A DNA stretch of 64,000 nucleotides from Pseudomonas saponiphila (GCF_900105185.1 NZ_FNTJ01000002.1:682001-746000); one strand, 5' to 3'; numbered from the stretch's first letter, positions 17,759 to 26,709 are shown. Notes: generated by a model from the sequence alone, not told the origin. Program-made: numbers and translations.

Positions 17759-18799
17759 ATGAATCCGAGTGTTCTCTATGCCTTGGCCGCCGCCGCCTTG
17801 TTCGGTGCCAGCACGCCCTTGGCCAAGCTGTTGGGGGTGGGTGTTCCGCCGATGCTCCTGGCTGGGGTTTTGTACCTGGGCAGTGGCCTCGGCCTGGCCA
17901 TTGTTCGTTTCGCTCGGGATCGAGGTTGGCGACGTTCGGGGCTGACGGTGCGCGAGTGGCCGTGGCTGATGGGAGCCATCTTCTTTGGCGGCGTGCTGGC
18001 ACCGGTTGCCCTGATGTTCGGTTTGACACGAACTGCGGGTGCGACGGCCTCGTTGATGCTCAACCTGGAGTCGGTGCTCACGGCGGTGTTGGCGTGGGTG
18101 GTATTCAGGGAGAACGCCGATCGCCGGATCGTCATCGGCATGCTCGCCATCGTGTTGGGCGGAGTCGTCCTGTCATGGCCGCAGCAGCATGCCGCTACTG
18201 ATGGCTGGCTGGGGCCGCTGGCCGTGGCCTTCGCCTGCCTGTGCTGGGCCATTGATAACAACCTGACCCGTAAGGTCTCGGCGTCCGATGCGTTGTTCAT
18301 CGCCGGCAGCAAGGGGGTGGTGGCGGGTGTGGTCAATTCCAGCCTGGCGCTGCTGATCGGTGCGCAACTGCCCGCCGTCGCCACGTTGGGGCCGATACTC
18401 CTGGTGGGGTTCCTGGGCTATGGCGTGAGCCTGGTGTTGTTCGTCCTGGCCCTGCGAGGGTTGGGCAGTGCGCGTACTGGGGCCTATTTTTCCACGGCGC
18501 CCTTTCTTGGCGCGGCGCTGTCGATTCTGATCCTCGGCGAGTCGGTTTCCCTATGGTTCATGGTGGCGGCGGCACTGATGGCCATCGGCGTCTGGATTCA
18601 CCTGCTGGAGCATCATGCCCACGAGCATCAGCATGAGCCCCTGACGCACAGCCATCGCCACCGGCACGACGAGCACCACCAGCATCAACATGACTTTGAG
18701 TGGGACGGTACGGAGCCCCACAGCCACCCTCATGAGCACGCGCCGATCCGGCATAGCCATGCGCACTTTCCCGATGTTCATCATCGGCACCGGCATTGA
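17759..18799 (+). CDS. EamA/DMT-family transporter with histidine-rich C-terminal tail
   Basis: A 346-residue inner-membrane protein with ten predicted helices in two EamA repeats, beginning MNPSVLYALAAAALFGASTP and ending near ALMAIGVWIHLLEH. Family members export small metabolites. The last ~60 residues are unusual: they contain roughly 25 His among Glu, Asp and Gln, in clusters such as HSHRHRHDEHHQHQHD and HHRHRH. This suggests binding of Ni, Zn, Co or Cu. ATG 17759 follows a weak AAGGCG site. The tail resembles those of cation-efflux proteins, but metal transport itself is inferred. Confidence 0.85.
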   Translation: MNPSVLYALAAAALFGASTPLAKLLGVGVPPMLLAGVLYLGSGLGLAIVRFARDRGWRRSGLTVREWPWLMGAIFFGGVLAPVALMFGLTRTAGATASLMLNLESVLTAVLAWVVFRENADRRIVIGMLAIVLGGVVLSWPQQHAATDGWLGPLAVAFACLCWAIDNNLTRKVSASDALFIAGSKGVVAGVVNSSLALLIGAQLPAVATLGPILLVGFLGYGVSLVLFVLALRGLGSARTGAYFSTAPFLGAALSILILGESVSLWFMVAAALMAIGVWIHLLEHHAHEHQHEPLTHSHRHRHDEHHQHQHDFEWDGTEPHSHPHEHAPIRHSHAHFPDVHHRHRH

Positions 18800-18893
18800 G
18801 TCGGCTGGTTACTTTCAGTCACCAGGTGAGGGCTTGCGCTGACCTGACCTGCTCTTTACTCTGCGCCGGTCGCTGCCAAATCAGCGGCCGGGC

Positions 18894-19081
18894 GTAGGAA
18901 CCCGTTCATAAGATGCGTACAGGCACCCAACTCTTTGGGTGTCTTTTGCTGCCTGTGTGTTATGGCGGCTGTACGCGGGCACGCTTCGGCGTGGCCGGAT
19001 CTTGTGACCGGTTCCTACCCCCGCGTGCAGCTGCCACCTGGCCGGTAGGAAGTTGGGTGGTAGCTCCTCATACACAAGGAG
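18894..19081 (+). ncRNA. Structured leader / candidate cis-regulatory RNA
   Basis: The 5' region of the small gene at 19090 can form a closing helix GTAGGAACC (18894-18902) / GGTTCCTAC (19010-19018). Inside it are GCGTACAG / CTGTACGC (18915-18922 / 18969-18976), hairpin CACCCAA-TTGGGTG (18924-18941), GCTGCC / GGCGGC (18948-18969) and a UUCG-capped hairpin CACGC-GCGTG (18980-18993). CCGG / CCGG lies at 18995-19011. A further 10-bp helix AGCTGCCACC / GGTGGTAGCT spans 19029-19065. Alternative pairings are CACCCAACT (18924-18932) with AGTTGGGTG (19051-19059) and TTCCTACC (19012-19019) with GGTAGGAA (19044-19051). CTCCT (19064-19068) can mask AGGAG (19077-19081). The switch behaviour is inferred. 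Confidence 0.65.
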
Positions 19082-19089
19082 TTTCACCT

Positions 19090-19368
19090 ATGAACGGATA
19101 TATCCCTCTTTCACACACGCCAGCGGACAACCCCGTCCTGCTGATCAATCCCCATGCGCCGCTGGTCGATCTTCTGGCCTGCGCCGATCAGCGCATACGC
19201 GCCCTGCACAAACTGATGAACAGCCTGTCCTGCATGACCGCGCAAACGGCTGACGCCAGCGACCTGTTCCAGATTGCCGACATCGCCTCGCTGTTGCTCG
19301 GCGACGGCGTGGCCCTGCTCGATGTGGCCCAGGGGCAGGCGATGGAACGGGCGGATAAGGCTTTCTGA
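19090..19368 (+). CDS. Small DUF3077-like protein
   Basis: A 92-residue protein translated from ATG 19090 behind AAGGAG with 8-base spacing. The N-terminus is followed by a helical region: LLACADQRIRALHKLMNSLS, then IADIASLLLGDGVALLDVAQ. The pattern resembles small Pseudomonas proteins of the DUF3077 type, whose function is unknown. The frame stays open upstream to an ATG at 18913. That 59-codon extension coincides with the structured leader and lacks its own good ribosome binding site, so I prefer 19090. Confidence 0.7.
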   Translation: MNGYIPLSHTPADNPVLLINPHAPLVDLLACADQRIRALHKLMNSLSCMTAQTADASDLFQIADIASLLLGDGVALLDVAQGQAMERADKAF

Positions 19369-19419
19369 TCGGCGCGGGCAGTGCGCGTGGGTACGGCCAG
19401 GATCAGTTTGATTCTGGTC

Positions 19420-19445
19420 GCCCTCGCAGAGCCTGAGGGCCTTTC
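19420..19445 (+). terminator. weak terminator-like hairpin
   Basis: GCCCTC and GAGGGC with a 9-base loop followed by CTTTC, about 50 bp after the DUF3077-like gene, just touching the end of the convergent fic gene. The short T-run makes it a weak candidate. Confidence 0.35.
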
Positions 19446-20598
19446 ATGGCGCCTCAAGCGGTGCCGGTATGAACCCTTGTTCGCGGAGCGCCTTGATCAT
19501 GCCTCTGATGAGGTAGCTGTTGGAGAAACCGATGGTGTATTGCCGGGCCTTGGCGCTGATGGGCAATAGCATGCCTTGGTCCACCAGTTTCTTGATCTGG
19601 TAAGTCCTTTGCCCGGCGGTCAGCTTGGGCAGTGCATGGGCGATGTCGCTCGATTTGACAACGCCCGACTTGATCGTTGTGGCCAGTACGGTTTCTTCCG
19701 CTGCCGTGATCCATTGCCGATCCCGGGCAAAGGTAATAGCGGGAGCCAGTATGTGCCGGGCCAGGTGGCGATAGTCGGTGAGGCGGTTGACCTTCTCAAG
19801 GTCGTCCCTGATGCCCTCCAGAACGTAGGTGCACCAGGTCTCCAGCCCGGCCTTGGTGCCTGGGTCCGCGGTGGCGAGCATGGCGTAGTAACGTTCCCGG
19901 TCATTGAAGAAAACAGCTGTGGGGTTGAGTACGCGGCCACCCGTATCGACGTTGAAGCCATATTTCATCAGCTGTGCATAAGTCAGGAGACGCACCACGC
20001 GGCCGTTGCCGTTGCCAAATGGATGAATCCAGGCAAACCGGTGATGGGTCAGGGCCACTTTCATCAGGTCGTATTTGGGCAGGTCCTCCCGATTGACGAA
20101 CTCCACCAGCTCTTGCATGTAGCTGGGCACCATCAGGGCGTCGGGAGGCAGGTGTGTGGCCTGAGCGATCTGTACGGGCCCCCGGCGATAGGCTCCAGGC
20201 GTCTTGTCGCCCTCTCGCTCCAGGTCCTGGACGGTCATCGCATGCAGCTCTCTGATGGTGAGCTCGGTGATGGGTGTTCCCGGGCCAATGGTTTGCTCGA
20301 TGTAATCCATGGCTTTTTCGATGTTCGCCACTTCGCGTAGCGGGTCGGTGTCCTGGGCTGTGCCTTCCACCTTGCTCTCGATGTAGTCGGCAAGCGTGGT
20401 GTGGTTGCCCTCGATGCGCGCCGAGCCCAGGCTTTCCAGGATGTGGAAGATGGATTTCAGCTGATAGAACACCGCAGGAGGCGTATCGCCTTCCAAGCGC
20501 AAGCGCCGAAGGTGCTCAAGCTCGCTGAGCACGTCCACCAGATGGGAGTCGAAGGACGGATTTAGCAGCTCAAGGTCGTGATGGAAGAATGCAGGCAT
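19444..20598 (-). CDS. Fic-domain protein with N-terminal autoinhibitory motif and C-terminal winged helix
   Basis: A 384-residue protein. The Fic catalytic motif is HPFGNGNGR with His192 as general base; the usual acidic residue before GNGR is Asn here, which is also seen in other Fic proteins as I remember. The (S/T)xxxE(G/N) inhibitory motif SARIEGN places Glu63 before the Fic core, a class II arrangement. The last ~110 residues look like a winged-helix DNA- or protein-binding domain. Fic enzymes usually transfer AMP to Ser/Thr/Tyr of target proteins. No antitoxin gene adjoins, consistent with intramolecular inhibition. Monocistronic; target unknown. Confidence 0.88.
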   Translation of the reverse strand: MPAFFHHDLELLNPSFDSHLVDVLSELEHLRRLRLEGDTPPAVFYQLKSIFHILESLGSARIEGNHTTLADYIESKVEGTAQDTDPLREVANIEKAMDYIEQTIGPGTPITELTIRELHAMTVQDLEREGDKTPGAYRRGPVQIAQATHLPPDALMVPSYMQELVEFVNREDLPKYDLMKVALTHHRFAWIHPFGNGNGRVVRLLTYAQLMKYGFNVDTGGRVLNPTAVFFNDRERYYAMLATADPGTKAGLETWCTYVLEGIRDDLEKVNRLTDYRHLARHILAPAITFARDRQWITAAEETVLATTIKSGVVKSSDIAHALPKLTAGQRTYQIKKLVDQGMLLPISAKARQYTIGFSNSYLIRGMIKALREQGFIPAPLEAP

Positions 20599-20846
20599 TG
20601 TCCAAACATCTCGAAGGCCGGAAAAATTATCTATGATTTTTCTGCTGTAGGCCCTGTTCTATAGGGGTTCCGCTCGAATATCAAAAGATGATTATCTCAA
20701 AATGGTTCTTCGCTTAAGTGAACGCTTGAGAAAAACCGAGGCGTGATGCGCTGTGTTGGCGGCGTAATGGTCGTGCGGAGGCCTGGTTGTGCAGGAAAAA
20801 AGGCCGGGGTGTCGAGCGGGGGGAGGGGGGCTGAATTGCAGGCAAC

Positions 20847-20871
20847 AAAAAACCCGCACTAGGCGGGTTTT
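20847..20871 (-). terminator. terminator of tRNA-Phe gene
   Basis: On the minus strand ACCCGC, loop CTAGT, GCGGGT followed by a run of six Ts, 45 bp downstream of the tRNA. Confidence 0.88.
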
Positions 20872-20915
20872 CTGGTTGCTTTCACGTGATGCAAACACCA
20901 CCTGAAAGCTGAATG

Positions 20916-20991
20916 TGGTGCCCAGAGACGGAATCGAACCGCCGACACGGGGATTTTCAATCCCCTGCTCTACCGACTGAGCTATCTGGGC
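20916..20991 (-). tRNA. tRNA-Phe (GAA anticodon)
   Basis: A 76-nt cloverleaf with encoded CCA. The acceptor stem is GCCCAGA / TCTGGGC with discriminator A. The D arm is GCTC-AGTCGGTA-GAGC. The anticodon stem is GGGGA / TCCCC with loop TTGAAAA, giving anticodon GAA. The T arm is GGCGG-TTCGATT-CCGTC. Promoter and terminator are both visible. Confidence 0.98.
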
Positions 20992-21001
20992 AACGGGGCG
21001 C

Positions 21002-21030
21002 ATTAAACGGGTTTTTCAGGGGGGCGTCAA
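21002..21030 (-). promoter_or_regulatory. sigma-70 promoter of tRNA-Phe
   Basis: Reading leftward: TTGACG (-35), 17-bp spacer, TTTAAT (-10), then a GC-rich GCGCC discriminator typical of stable-RNA promoters, a few bases before the mature tRNA 5' end. Confidence 0.8.
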
Positions 21031-21095
21031 GCAAGTTTTGAAAAAAAGTTTAATTATTACCGCCGCTTACGTTCCGCCCCCGATTTTCCGTGGGT

Positions 21096-21368
21096 TTACT
21101 CCGCCGGCGGCACGTAGCCTTCGGCCTTGGCGTATTCCTCGCCGGAGAAAAATTTGTCCATCTCGCCCTGCAGATATTTGCGGTCTTCGGCATTCATCAT
21201 GTTCAGGCGCTTTTCGTTGATCAGCAGGGTCTGGTGTTTCTGCCAGTCGGCCCAGGCCTTGGCCGAGACGTGTTCGAAAATATCCTGGCCCTTGGCGCCC
21301 GGGTAGGGGGGGCGTTCCAGGCCCGGCAGTTCTTCCTGGTATTTGCGGCACATTACGGTGCGGGTCAT
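21096..21368 (-). CDS. yggX: Probable Fe(2+)-trafficking protein YggX
   Basis: A 90-residue cytoplasmic protein matching YggX throughout: [20 protein letters not shown] at the start with the conserved Cys7, then [20 protein letters not shown]. YggX is linked to protection of iron-sulfur proteins from oxidative damage. Its ATG overlaps the mutY stop by 4 bp, so it is translated together with the iron-sulfur glycosylase MutY. Last gene of asmA-mutY-yggX. Confidence 0.97.
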   Translation of the reverse strand: MTRTVMCRKYQEELPGLERPPYPGAKGQDIFEHVSAKAWADWQKHQTLLINEKRLNMMNAEDRKYLQGEMDKFFSGEEYAKAEGYVPPAE

Positions 21369-22432
21369 GACGACTCTCCTGCATTCAAGACTTCGGCCGC
21401 GCGTTTGAGCAGTGTCTTCACCGGGGCGGCAAGGCCCAGGCGCGGCGGGGTGGCGAGGTTATACCAGAGCCAGTCGGCCTCGGCGACGTGCCGCGCCGAC
21501 TCTTCGACCCGGACCAGCCAGGGCTCGATGGCCAGTTGGAAGTGGCTGAAGGTGTGGACCAGGCCGGGCATCTGCTGTTGCTGGCCCAGTTCCAGGGAGT
21601 GCTGCAGTGCCAGGTGCTGGATGTCTTGCAGGTCGTCCAGTTCCGGCAGGCTCCACAAGCCGCCCCAGAGGCCGCTGGAGGGCCGTCGGTAAAGCAGGAT
21701 GGCGCCTTCGCGGTTGGCCAGCAGCGGCATCAGGGTGCGCTTCTGCGGCACCTCCTTGCGCGGCTTGGGAATCGGGTAGCGGGTTTCCAGGCCGAGCATG
21801 TGGGCTTCGCAGTCGCGCTCCAGGGGGCACAGCAGGCAACTGGGCTTGCTCCGGGTGCAGAGGGTCGCCCCCAGGTCCATCATCGCCTGGGTGTAGTGGT
21901 TGACCCGGCTATGGGGTGTGAAACGCTCCGCGGCGGCCCACAACTGCTTGGCCACCTTGGGTTCTCCCGGGTAGCCCTCCTGGGCGGTGAAGCGTGCCAG
22001 CACCCGTTTGACGTTGCCATCGAGGATCGGCGCCCGCAGGCCCATGCTGATGCTGGCAATGGCGCCTGCGGTGGACAGGCCGATGCCCGGCAGTTCGGTG
22101 AGTTTCTCCACGTCCCTGGGGAACTCGCCGCCGTACTCGGTCATGACGATCTTCGCGGTCTTTTGCAGGTTGCGCGCCCGGGTGTAGTAGCCCAGGCCGG
22201 TCCACAGGTGCAGCACTTCGTCTTCTGGGGCCTCGGCTAGGGCCTGCACCGTGGGCAGCGAGGTCATGAAACGGTCGAAGTAGTTGAGCACGGTGCTGAC
22301 CTGGGTCTGTTGCAGCATGATCTCCGAGACCCACACCCGATACGGGTTGATGTCCTGCTGCCAGGGCAGGTCATGACGGCCGTGGCGGTCGTACCAGTCC
22401 AGCACCGCCGTTGAAAACGCCTCGGCTCTCAT
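21365..22432 (-). CDS. mutY: A/G-specific adenine DNA glycosylase
   Basis: A 355-residue base-excision repair enzyme that removes adenine opposite 8-oxoguanine. The N-terminal HhH-GPD domain carries [13 protein letters not shown] with the catalytic Glu, hairpin [13 protein letters not shown], and [11 protein letters not shown] with the catalytic Asp. The [4Fe-4S] cluster is bound by [17 protein letters not shown], with the Cys-x6-Cys-x2-Cys-x5-Cys spacing. The C-terminal ~120 residues form the NUDIX-like 8-oxoG recognition domain. The start overlaps the asmA stop by 4 bp. Confidence 0.97.
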   Translation of the reverse strand: MRAEAFSTAVLDWYDRHGRHDLPWQQDINPYRVWVSEIMLQQTQVSTVLNYFDRFMTSLPTVQALAEAPEDEVLHLWTGLGYYTRARNLQKTAKIVMTEYGGEFPRDVEKLTELPGIGLSTAGAIASISMGLRAPILDGNVKRVLARFTAQEGYPGEPKVAKQLWAAAERFTPHSRVNHYTQAMMDLGATLCTRSKPSCLLCPLERDCEAHMLGLETRYPIPKPRKEVPQKRTLMPLLANREGAILLYRRPSSGLWGGLWSLPELDDLQDIQHLALQHSLELGQQQQMPGLVHTFSHFQLAIEPWLVRVEESARHVAEADWLWYNLATPPRLGLAAPVKTLLKRAAEVLNAGESS

Positions 22433-24654
22433 CGTTTGAACAGCCCCTTGAGCGCGTTTTTCAGTTCCGGGCTGACCTTGTCACCCAGCTTTTCGTCGAT
22501 TTTCTGCTGCAACCGGTCACCGGCCAGCTTGGCCGCGACCTGGCCCAGGCCGTCCTTGTCCAGGCGGCAGGCCTTGGCCCCCAGCTCCAGCGGGCCACGG
22601 CAGCGCAAGGGCAGTTCTATGCCGGTAAAGCGTTCGCCCACTTGGCAGGCCGGGTCCGGGTTGTCGCTGAGGTCGCCCTCGACGACGATGCCGACCCGGT
22701 AGTCCATGCCCAGCACCCGCAGGTCGATATCGCCATTGCCGTTGACGCTCAGGCCGGGGATGCGCACTTTCAGGTCCGGGTTGCTGGCCACGCCGTTGCG
22801 CAGGGTCAGGTTGCCCTTGAGTTCCTGGAACGGGGTGTCCTTGCCCCGCGGGGTGCTGGTGAGGTTTTTGCGGTTGAGCACGGCGATGCCCTGGCACAGC
22901 TGCTGTTCGATATTGGCGTTGAGCAATACGCCGTTGTTGATGACGAAGCTGGCAGTGCCGTTGAGGCTGTCGATCAGTGCTTTCTGGCTGTTGCCGTTGC
23001 CACTGAGGTTGCTGTTCAGGGTCACCAGGCCCTTGACCGGAGGCGTCTGGCCCTGGCTTTCGAGGATGCGTTCCACCGGCACCCGGTTGATCTTGGTCTG
23101 CAGGTTCAACTGCGGTGTGCTCTGGCGCACATCGAGGTTGCCGCTGGCTTCGAAACTGCCGTTGTACAGCTCGCCGCGCAGGTTGGAAAGCTTCAGCAGG
23201 CCGCCCTGGCCGCTGGCCTTGAGTGCGGCATTTTGAATCGGCAGTTTGTCCAGGGTCAGCTGGCCGAAGCTCAGGTCGGCGTCGATGTCGAGCTTGCTCA
23301 GACGCTCCACCGGTAGCAGTTTGTCGGTGCTCCAGGCGCCCTTGGTTGGCGAGTTGGGCAGCGGCGTGGTGCCGGCGCCGGCTATGGCGTCGGCTTCGCT
23401 GCTCTGCACTTCGGCCTTGCGCGCGGTGGCGGCGCTGTTGGCGGCGGCGGACTTGGGCGGCAGGTAGCGGTCGACATTGAAGGTGTCTGCCTTGAGCTGG
23501 GCGCGCAGCGATTGCTTGTCGAAGTCTTCGATCGCCAGGCGGCCGTTGAAGCTGCTGTCGTCGATCTTCAGGTTCAGGTCTTCCAGGGCCAGGCTGCTGG
23601 GCGTGCCTTGCAGGCGGCTGACCAGCTCGACCTTGCTCAGGCTGCCTTCAGCCATGGCTGGCAGGGTCTGGCCGATGCTGTCGACGAATTTCGCCAGGTC
23701 GAACTGGGCGATGGAAATCCCGCCGCTGATCTGCGGGGTCTTGTCCAGGTCGTTGACCTTCAGTTCGCCCAGGGCGCGCAGCTGGTTGAGGGAGACTTTG
23801 AGGCCGGTCCACTGGCCGACGTTGGCGGCCTTGTCCAACAGCAGCTGGCCCTGGGCGGCGAAGGTCACGGTCTTGCCCTGCAACGGATCACCGGTGGCCT
23901 CGCCGGACAGGCGCATGTCCTCGAACTGATAGCGCTGCAGGGCGCGGTCGAAGCGCAGTTCGCCATTGAGTTCGGTGCGCACGCGCACAGCGGGCTGGCT
24001 GCTGGCGAGGAAGGCGGTGAGCTTGACCGGAGTGTTGCTGGCTTCGTGAATCGGCCCGGTGCTCAGCTGGATGCTTTCGGCGGTGAACTGCTTGTCGGTC
24101 TGTTCATCGTTGTATTCAACCCGGGCGTTGTTCACGGTCAGGCTGTCGATGTCCAGGCGGATCGGCTGTGACGACTTGTCCGGGCTACTGCCGGGCTGGC
24201 TTGCTTCGCCAGTGCTGGTGGCCGGGGTTTCGGCCTGCTTGTCGGCCGGCGCGGCCTTGCCGATATCCTGCCAGTTGCCGTGGCCATCCTTGTTGCGGGT
24301 CAGGCGCAGGTTCAGGCCTTCGACCCGTACATCGCTCATCTGCACTTCACGGCGCAGCAGCGGCAGGACTCGCACCGACAGGCCGAGCATCTGCAGGTCG
24401 GCAAAGGGCTGGGTCGGGTTGGCCAGGGTGGCCACTCCGGCATCGTGCAGTTCCAGGCCAAGCCAGGGGAACAGGCTCCAGCCGATATCGCCATTGAGCG
24501 TCAGCTCGATGTGGGCCTTGTCGCGGGCAATCTGGCGAATCTCGTCTTTGTAGTCGTTGGGATCAAACAGGTGGGTCAGGGCGAAGCCCAGAGCCACGAT
24601 GATCAGCAACAGCCCGAGAATTACCAGACCCAGGATTTTGCCGAACGCTTTCAT
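22429..24654 (-). CDS. asmA: AsmA family outer-membrane/envelope biogenesis protein
   Basis: A 741-residue protein with one N-terminal membrane anchor (residues ~6-27, ILGLVILGLLLIIVALGFAL) directly followed by HLFDPNDYKDEIRQIA, the typical AsmA opening. The remainder is a long beta-rich periplasmic region of the AsmA/bridge-like lipid transfer family, thought to move phospholipids between membranes. A low-complexity Ala/Thr/Ser stretch interrupts it near residues 140-165. First gene of the asmA-mutY-yggX unit. Confidence 0.93.
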   Translation of the reverse strand: MKAFGKILGLVILGLLLIIVALGFALTHLFDPNDYKDEIRQIARDKAHIELTLNGDIGWSLFPWLGLELHDAGVATLANPTQPFADLQMLGLSVRVLPLLRREVQMSDVRVEGLNLRLTRNKDGHGNWQDIGKAAPADKQAETPATSTGEASQPGSSPDKSSQPIRLDIDSLTVNNARVEYNDEQTDKQFTAESIQLSTGPIHEASNTPVKLTAFLASSQPAVRVRTELNGELRFDRALQRYQFEDMRLSGEATGDPLQGKTVTFAAQGQLLLDKAANVGQWTGLKVSLNQLRALGELKVNDLDKTPQISGGISIAQFDLAKFVDSIGQTLPAMAEGSLSKVELVSRLQGTPSSLALEDLNLKIDDSSFNGRLAIEDFDKQSLRAQLKADTFNVDRYLPPKSAAANSAATARKAEVQSSEADAIAGAGTTPLPNSPTKGAWSTDKLLPVERLSKLDIDADLSFGQLTLDKLPIQNAALKASGQGGLLKLSNLRGELYNGSFEASGNLDVRQSTPQLNLQTKINRVPVERILESQGQTPPVKGLVTLNSNLSGNGNSQKALIDSLNGTASFVINNGVLLNANIEQQLCQGIAVLNRKNLTSTPRGKDTPFQELKGNLTLRNGVASNPDLKVRIPGLSVNGNGDIDLRVLGMDYRVGIVVEGDLSDNPDPACQVGERFTGIELPLRCRGPLELGAKACRLDKDGLGQVAAKLAGDRLQQKIDEKLGDKVSPELKNALKGLFKR

Positions 24655-24997
24655 GGGCGAGTCCTTTGTATGTCGAATTCAAAATTTAGCCGGGGAGTAT
24701 AGCGCTCTGAACCTGGCGACTGGTCACCCATTGCGGTCAGAGGTTTTTTCGTTTTGGCGGTGCTCTTTTTGCCTCTGGCCCGGCTTTCGGGCAATGCAGT
24801 TGCCGGAAAAAAGGTGAGGTCAGTTTGGTTTTTTAATGTGTCGCAAATGGTAACCTCTCGCGGTTCGTCCGTCCTTCCGCGACTTATTGTCGCGTCTGCA
24901 AAAAGGCAGCTTTACTCATAAAACGACCGTGCCCATGGGCCAAGGTCGCCGCAGAGGAGTGGCCGATGAACAATTCTAATAATTGGGGGAAACAACC
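24655..24997. other. divergent intergenic region asmA / OFA transporter
   Basis: 343 bp carrying two divergent promoters. On the minus strand TATACT at 24696-24701 is a plausible -10 for asmA, without a good -35. No operator or reading frame is recognised. Confidence 0.35.
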
Positions 24998-26659
24998 ATG
25001 AGCTCCAGCATCGCGTCCGCCAGTTCGGGCGCTCAGCCAGCGTTCTTGTCCAAGGAACGCATCATCGCCAAGCCCGGCTTCAACCGCTGGCTGGTTCCAC
25101 CGGCCGCCCTGGCCATCCACTTGTGCATCGGCATGGCCTACGGCTTCTCGGTGTTCTGGTTGCCGCTGTCCAAGGCGCTGGGCATCAGCGCGCCGGTGGC
25201 GTGCGCACCGGACATGGGCTTCATCGCGCAGATCTTCTCGTCCCAGTGCGACTGGCCGATCTCCATGCTCGGCTGGATCTACACCCTGTTCTTCATTTTC
25301 CTCGGCTGTTCGGCGGCGATCTGGGGTGGCTGGCTGGAACATGCCGGGCCGCGCAAGGCCGGTGTGGTTTCGGCGCTGTGCTGGTGCGGCGGCCTGTTGA
25401 TCTCGGCGCTGGGGGTCTATACCCACCAGATCTGGCTGATGTGGATCGGCTCTGGGGTCATCGGCGGTATCGGTCTGGGCCTGGGCTACATCTCTCCGGT
25501 ATCGACCCTGATCAAGTGGTTCCCGGACAAGCGCGGCATGGCCACCGGCATGGCGATCATGGGGTTCGGCGGCGGCGCCATGGTCGGCGCGCCCCTGGCG
25601 GCGGCGCTGATGAGCCACTTCGCCACCCCGACCAGCGTCGGCGTGTGGCAGAGCTTCCTGGTAATGGCCGCGATCTACTTCGTGTTCATGATCGGCGGCG
25701 CCCTGGCGTACCGGGTCCCGCCTACCGGCTGGAAGCCCGAAGGCTGGACCGCGCCGGCGAAGAAAGCCGCCAACGCGATGATCACCCACCGCCATGTGCA
25801 CGTGAACGTGGCCTGGAAGACCCCGCAGTTCCGCCTGGTCTGGCTGGTGCTGTGCCTCAATGTGTCGGCCGGTATCGGCATCCTCGGCATGGCTTCGCCG
25901 CTGCTGCAGGAAGTGTTTGCCGGCAAGCTGCTGGGCAATGGCCTGACCTTCAGCCAGCTGGATGCCGGGCAACTGGCGCAGATCGCCGCCATCGCGGCCG
26001 GCTTCACTGGTCTGTTGAGTCTGTTCAACATCGGCGGGCGGTTCTTCTGGGCGTCGTTCTCCGACTACCTGGGCCGCAAGAACACCTATTTCGTGTTCTT
26101 CGCCCTGGGCTTTGCCCTGTATGCGCTGATTCCGAACCTCGGTCACCTGGGCAATATCGCCCTGTTCGTGGCGGCGTTCTGCATCATCCTGTCGATGTAC
26201 GGCGGTGGTTTCGCCACGGTGCCGGCCTACCTGGCGGACCTGTTCGGCACGCAGATGGTGGGCGCGATCCACGGTCGCCTGCTGACTGCCTGGGCGGCGG
26301 CGGGGGTGCTGGGCCCGGTGCTGGTGAACTACCTGCGTGAGTACCAGCTGAGCATCGGCGTCGAGCGCGCCGCGGCCTATGACATCACCCTGTACATCCT
26401 CGCCGGCCTGCTGGTGCTGGGCTTCTTGTGCAACCTGCTGGTGCGTCCGGTGGCCGACAAGTACTTCATGACCGACGAGCAACTGGCGGCCGAACAGGCC
26501 CTGGGCCACGACAAGGGCGCCGACAGCAGCGTCGTGCTGGAGTGGAAAGCGTCGTCCGCCAGCCTGCCGCTGGTGGTCGCTGCCTGGCTGGTGGTGGGCA
26601 TTCCGCTGGCCTGGGGCGTGTGGGTGACTCTGCAGAAGACCGCAGTGCTGTTCCATTAA
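24998..26659 (+). CDS. OFA-family (oxalate/formate antiporter-like) MFS transporter
   Basis: A 553-residue, 12-helix major-facilitator protein. It is longer than most MFS proteins because of an extended N-terminal part and a ~50-residue insertion-like loop in the first half (VACAPDMGFIAQIFSSQCDW). OFA features include WLVPPAALAIHLCIGMAYGF in helix 1, WFPDKRGMATGMAIMGFGGG and FWASFSDYLGRKNTYF. Substrates of the family are carboxylates such as oxalate, formate and pyruvate; which one is carried here cannot be told. ATG 24998 has GGGGGA upstream. A REP pair follows directly. Confidence 0.88.
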   Translation: MSSSIASASSGAQPAFLSKERIIAKPGFNRWLVPPAALAIHLCIGMAYGFSVFWLPLSKALGISAPVACAPDMGFIAQIFSSQCDWPISMLGWIYTLFFIFLGCSAAIWGGWLEHAGPRKAGVVSALCWCGGLLISALGVYTHQIWLMWIGSGVIGGIGLGLGYISPVSTLIKWFPDKRGMATGMAIMGFGGGAMVGAPLAAALMSHFATPTSVGVWQSFLVMAAIYFVFMIGGALAYRVPPTGWKPEGWTAPAKKAANAMITHRHVHVNVAWKTPQFRLVWLVLCLNVSAGIGILGMASPLLQEVFAGKLLGNGLTFSQLDAGQLAQIAAIAAGFTGLLSLFNIGGRFFWASFSDYLGRKNTYFVFFALGFALYALIPNLGHLGNIALFVAAFCIILSMYGGGFATVPAYLADLFGTQMVGAIHGRLLTAWAAAGVLGPVLVNYLREYQLSIGVERAAAYDITLYILAGLLVLGFLCNLLVRPVADKYFMTDEQLAAEQALGHDKGADSSVVLEWKASSASLPLVVAAWLVVGIPLAWGVWVTLQKTAVLFH

Positions 26660-26663
26660 GGGC

Positions 26664-26709
26664 TTCGCCGGCAAGCCAGCTCCTGCGTAGGAGTCGGCTT
26701 GCCGGCGAA
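26664..26709. repeat. REP element pair (inverted)
   Basis: TTCGCCGGCAAGCCAGCTCC and GGAGTCGGCTTGCCGGCGAA face each other, separated by TGCGTA. Similar arms occur at 31794-31853 and 40195-40276. Pseudomonas REPs of this kind are extragenic and mobilised by RAYT transposases; none is encoded in this window. Confidence 0.92.

Noticed and set aside
20692..21003. 103-codon frame overlapping tRNA-Phe
   Set aside because: It reads through the tRNA and its terminator and has no protein features.
26664..26709. REP palindromes as rho-independent terminators or attachment sites
   Set aside because: They lack T-runs, and the same arms recur at 31794 and 40195, so they are repeats.
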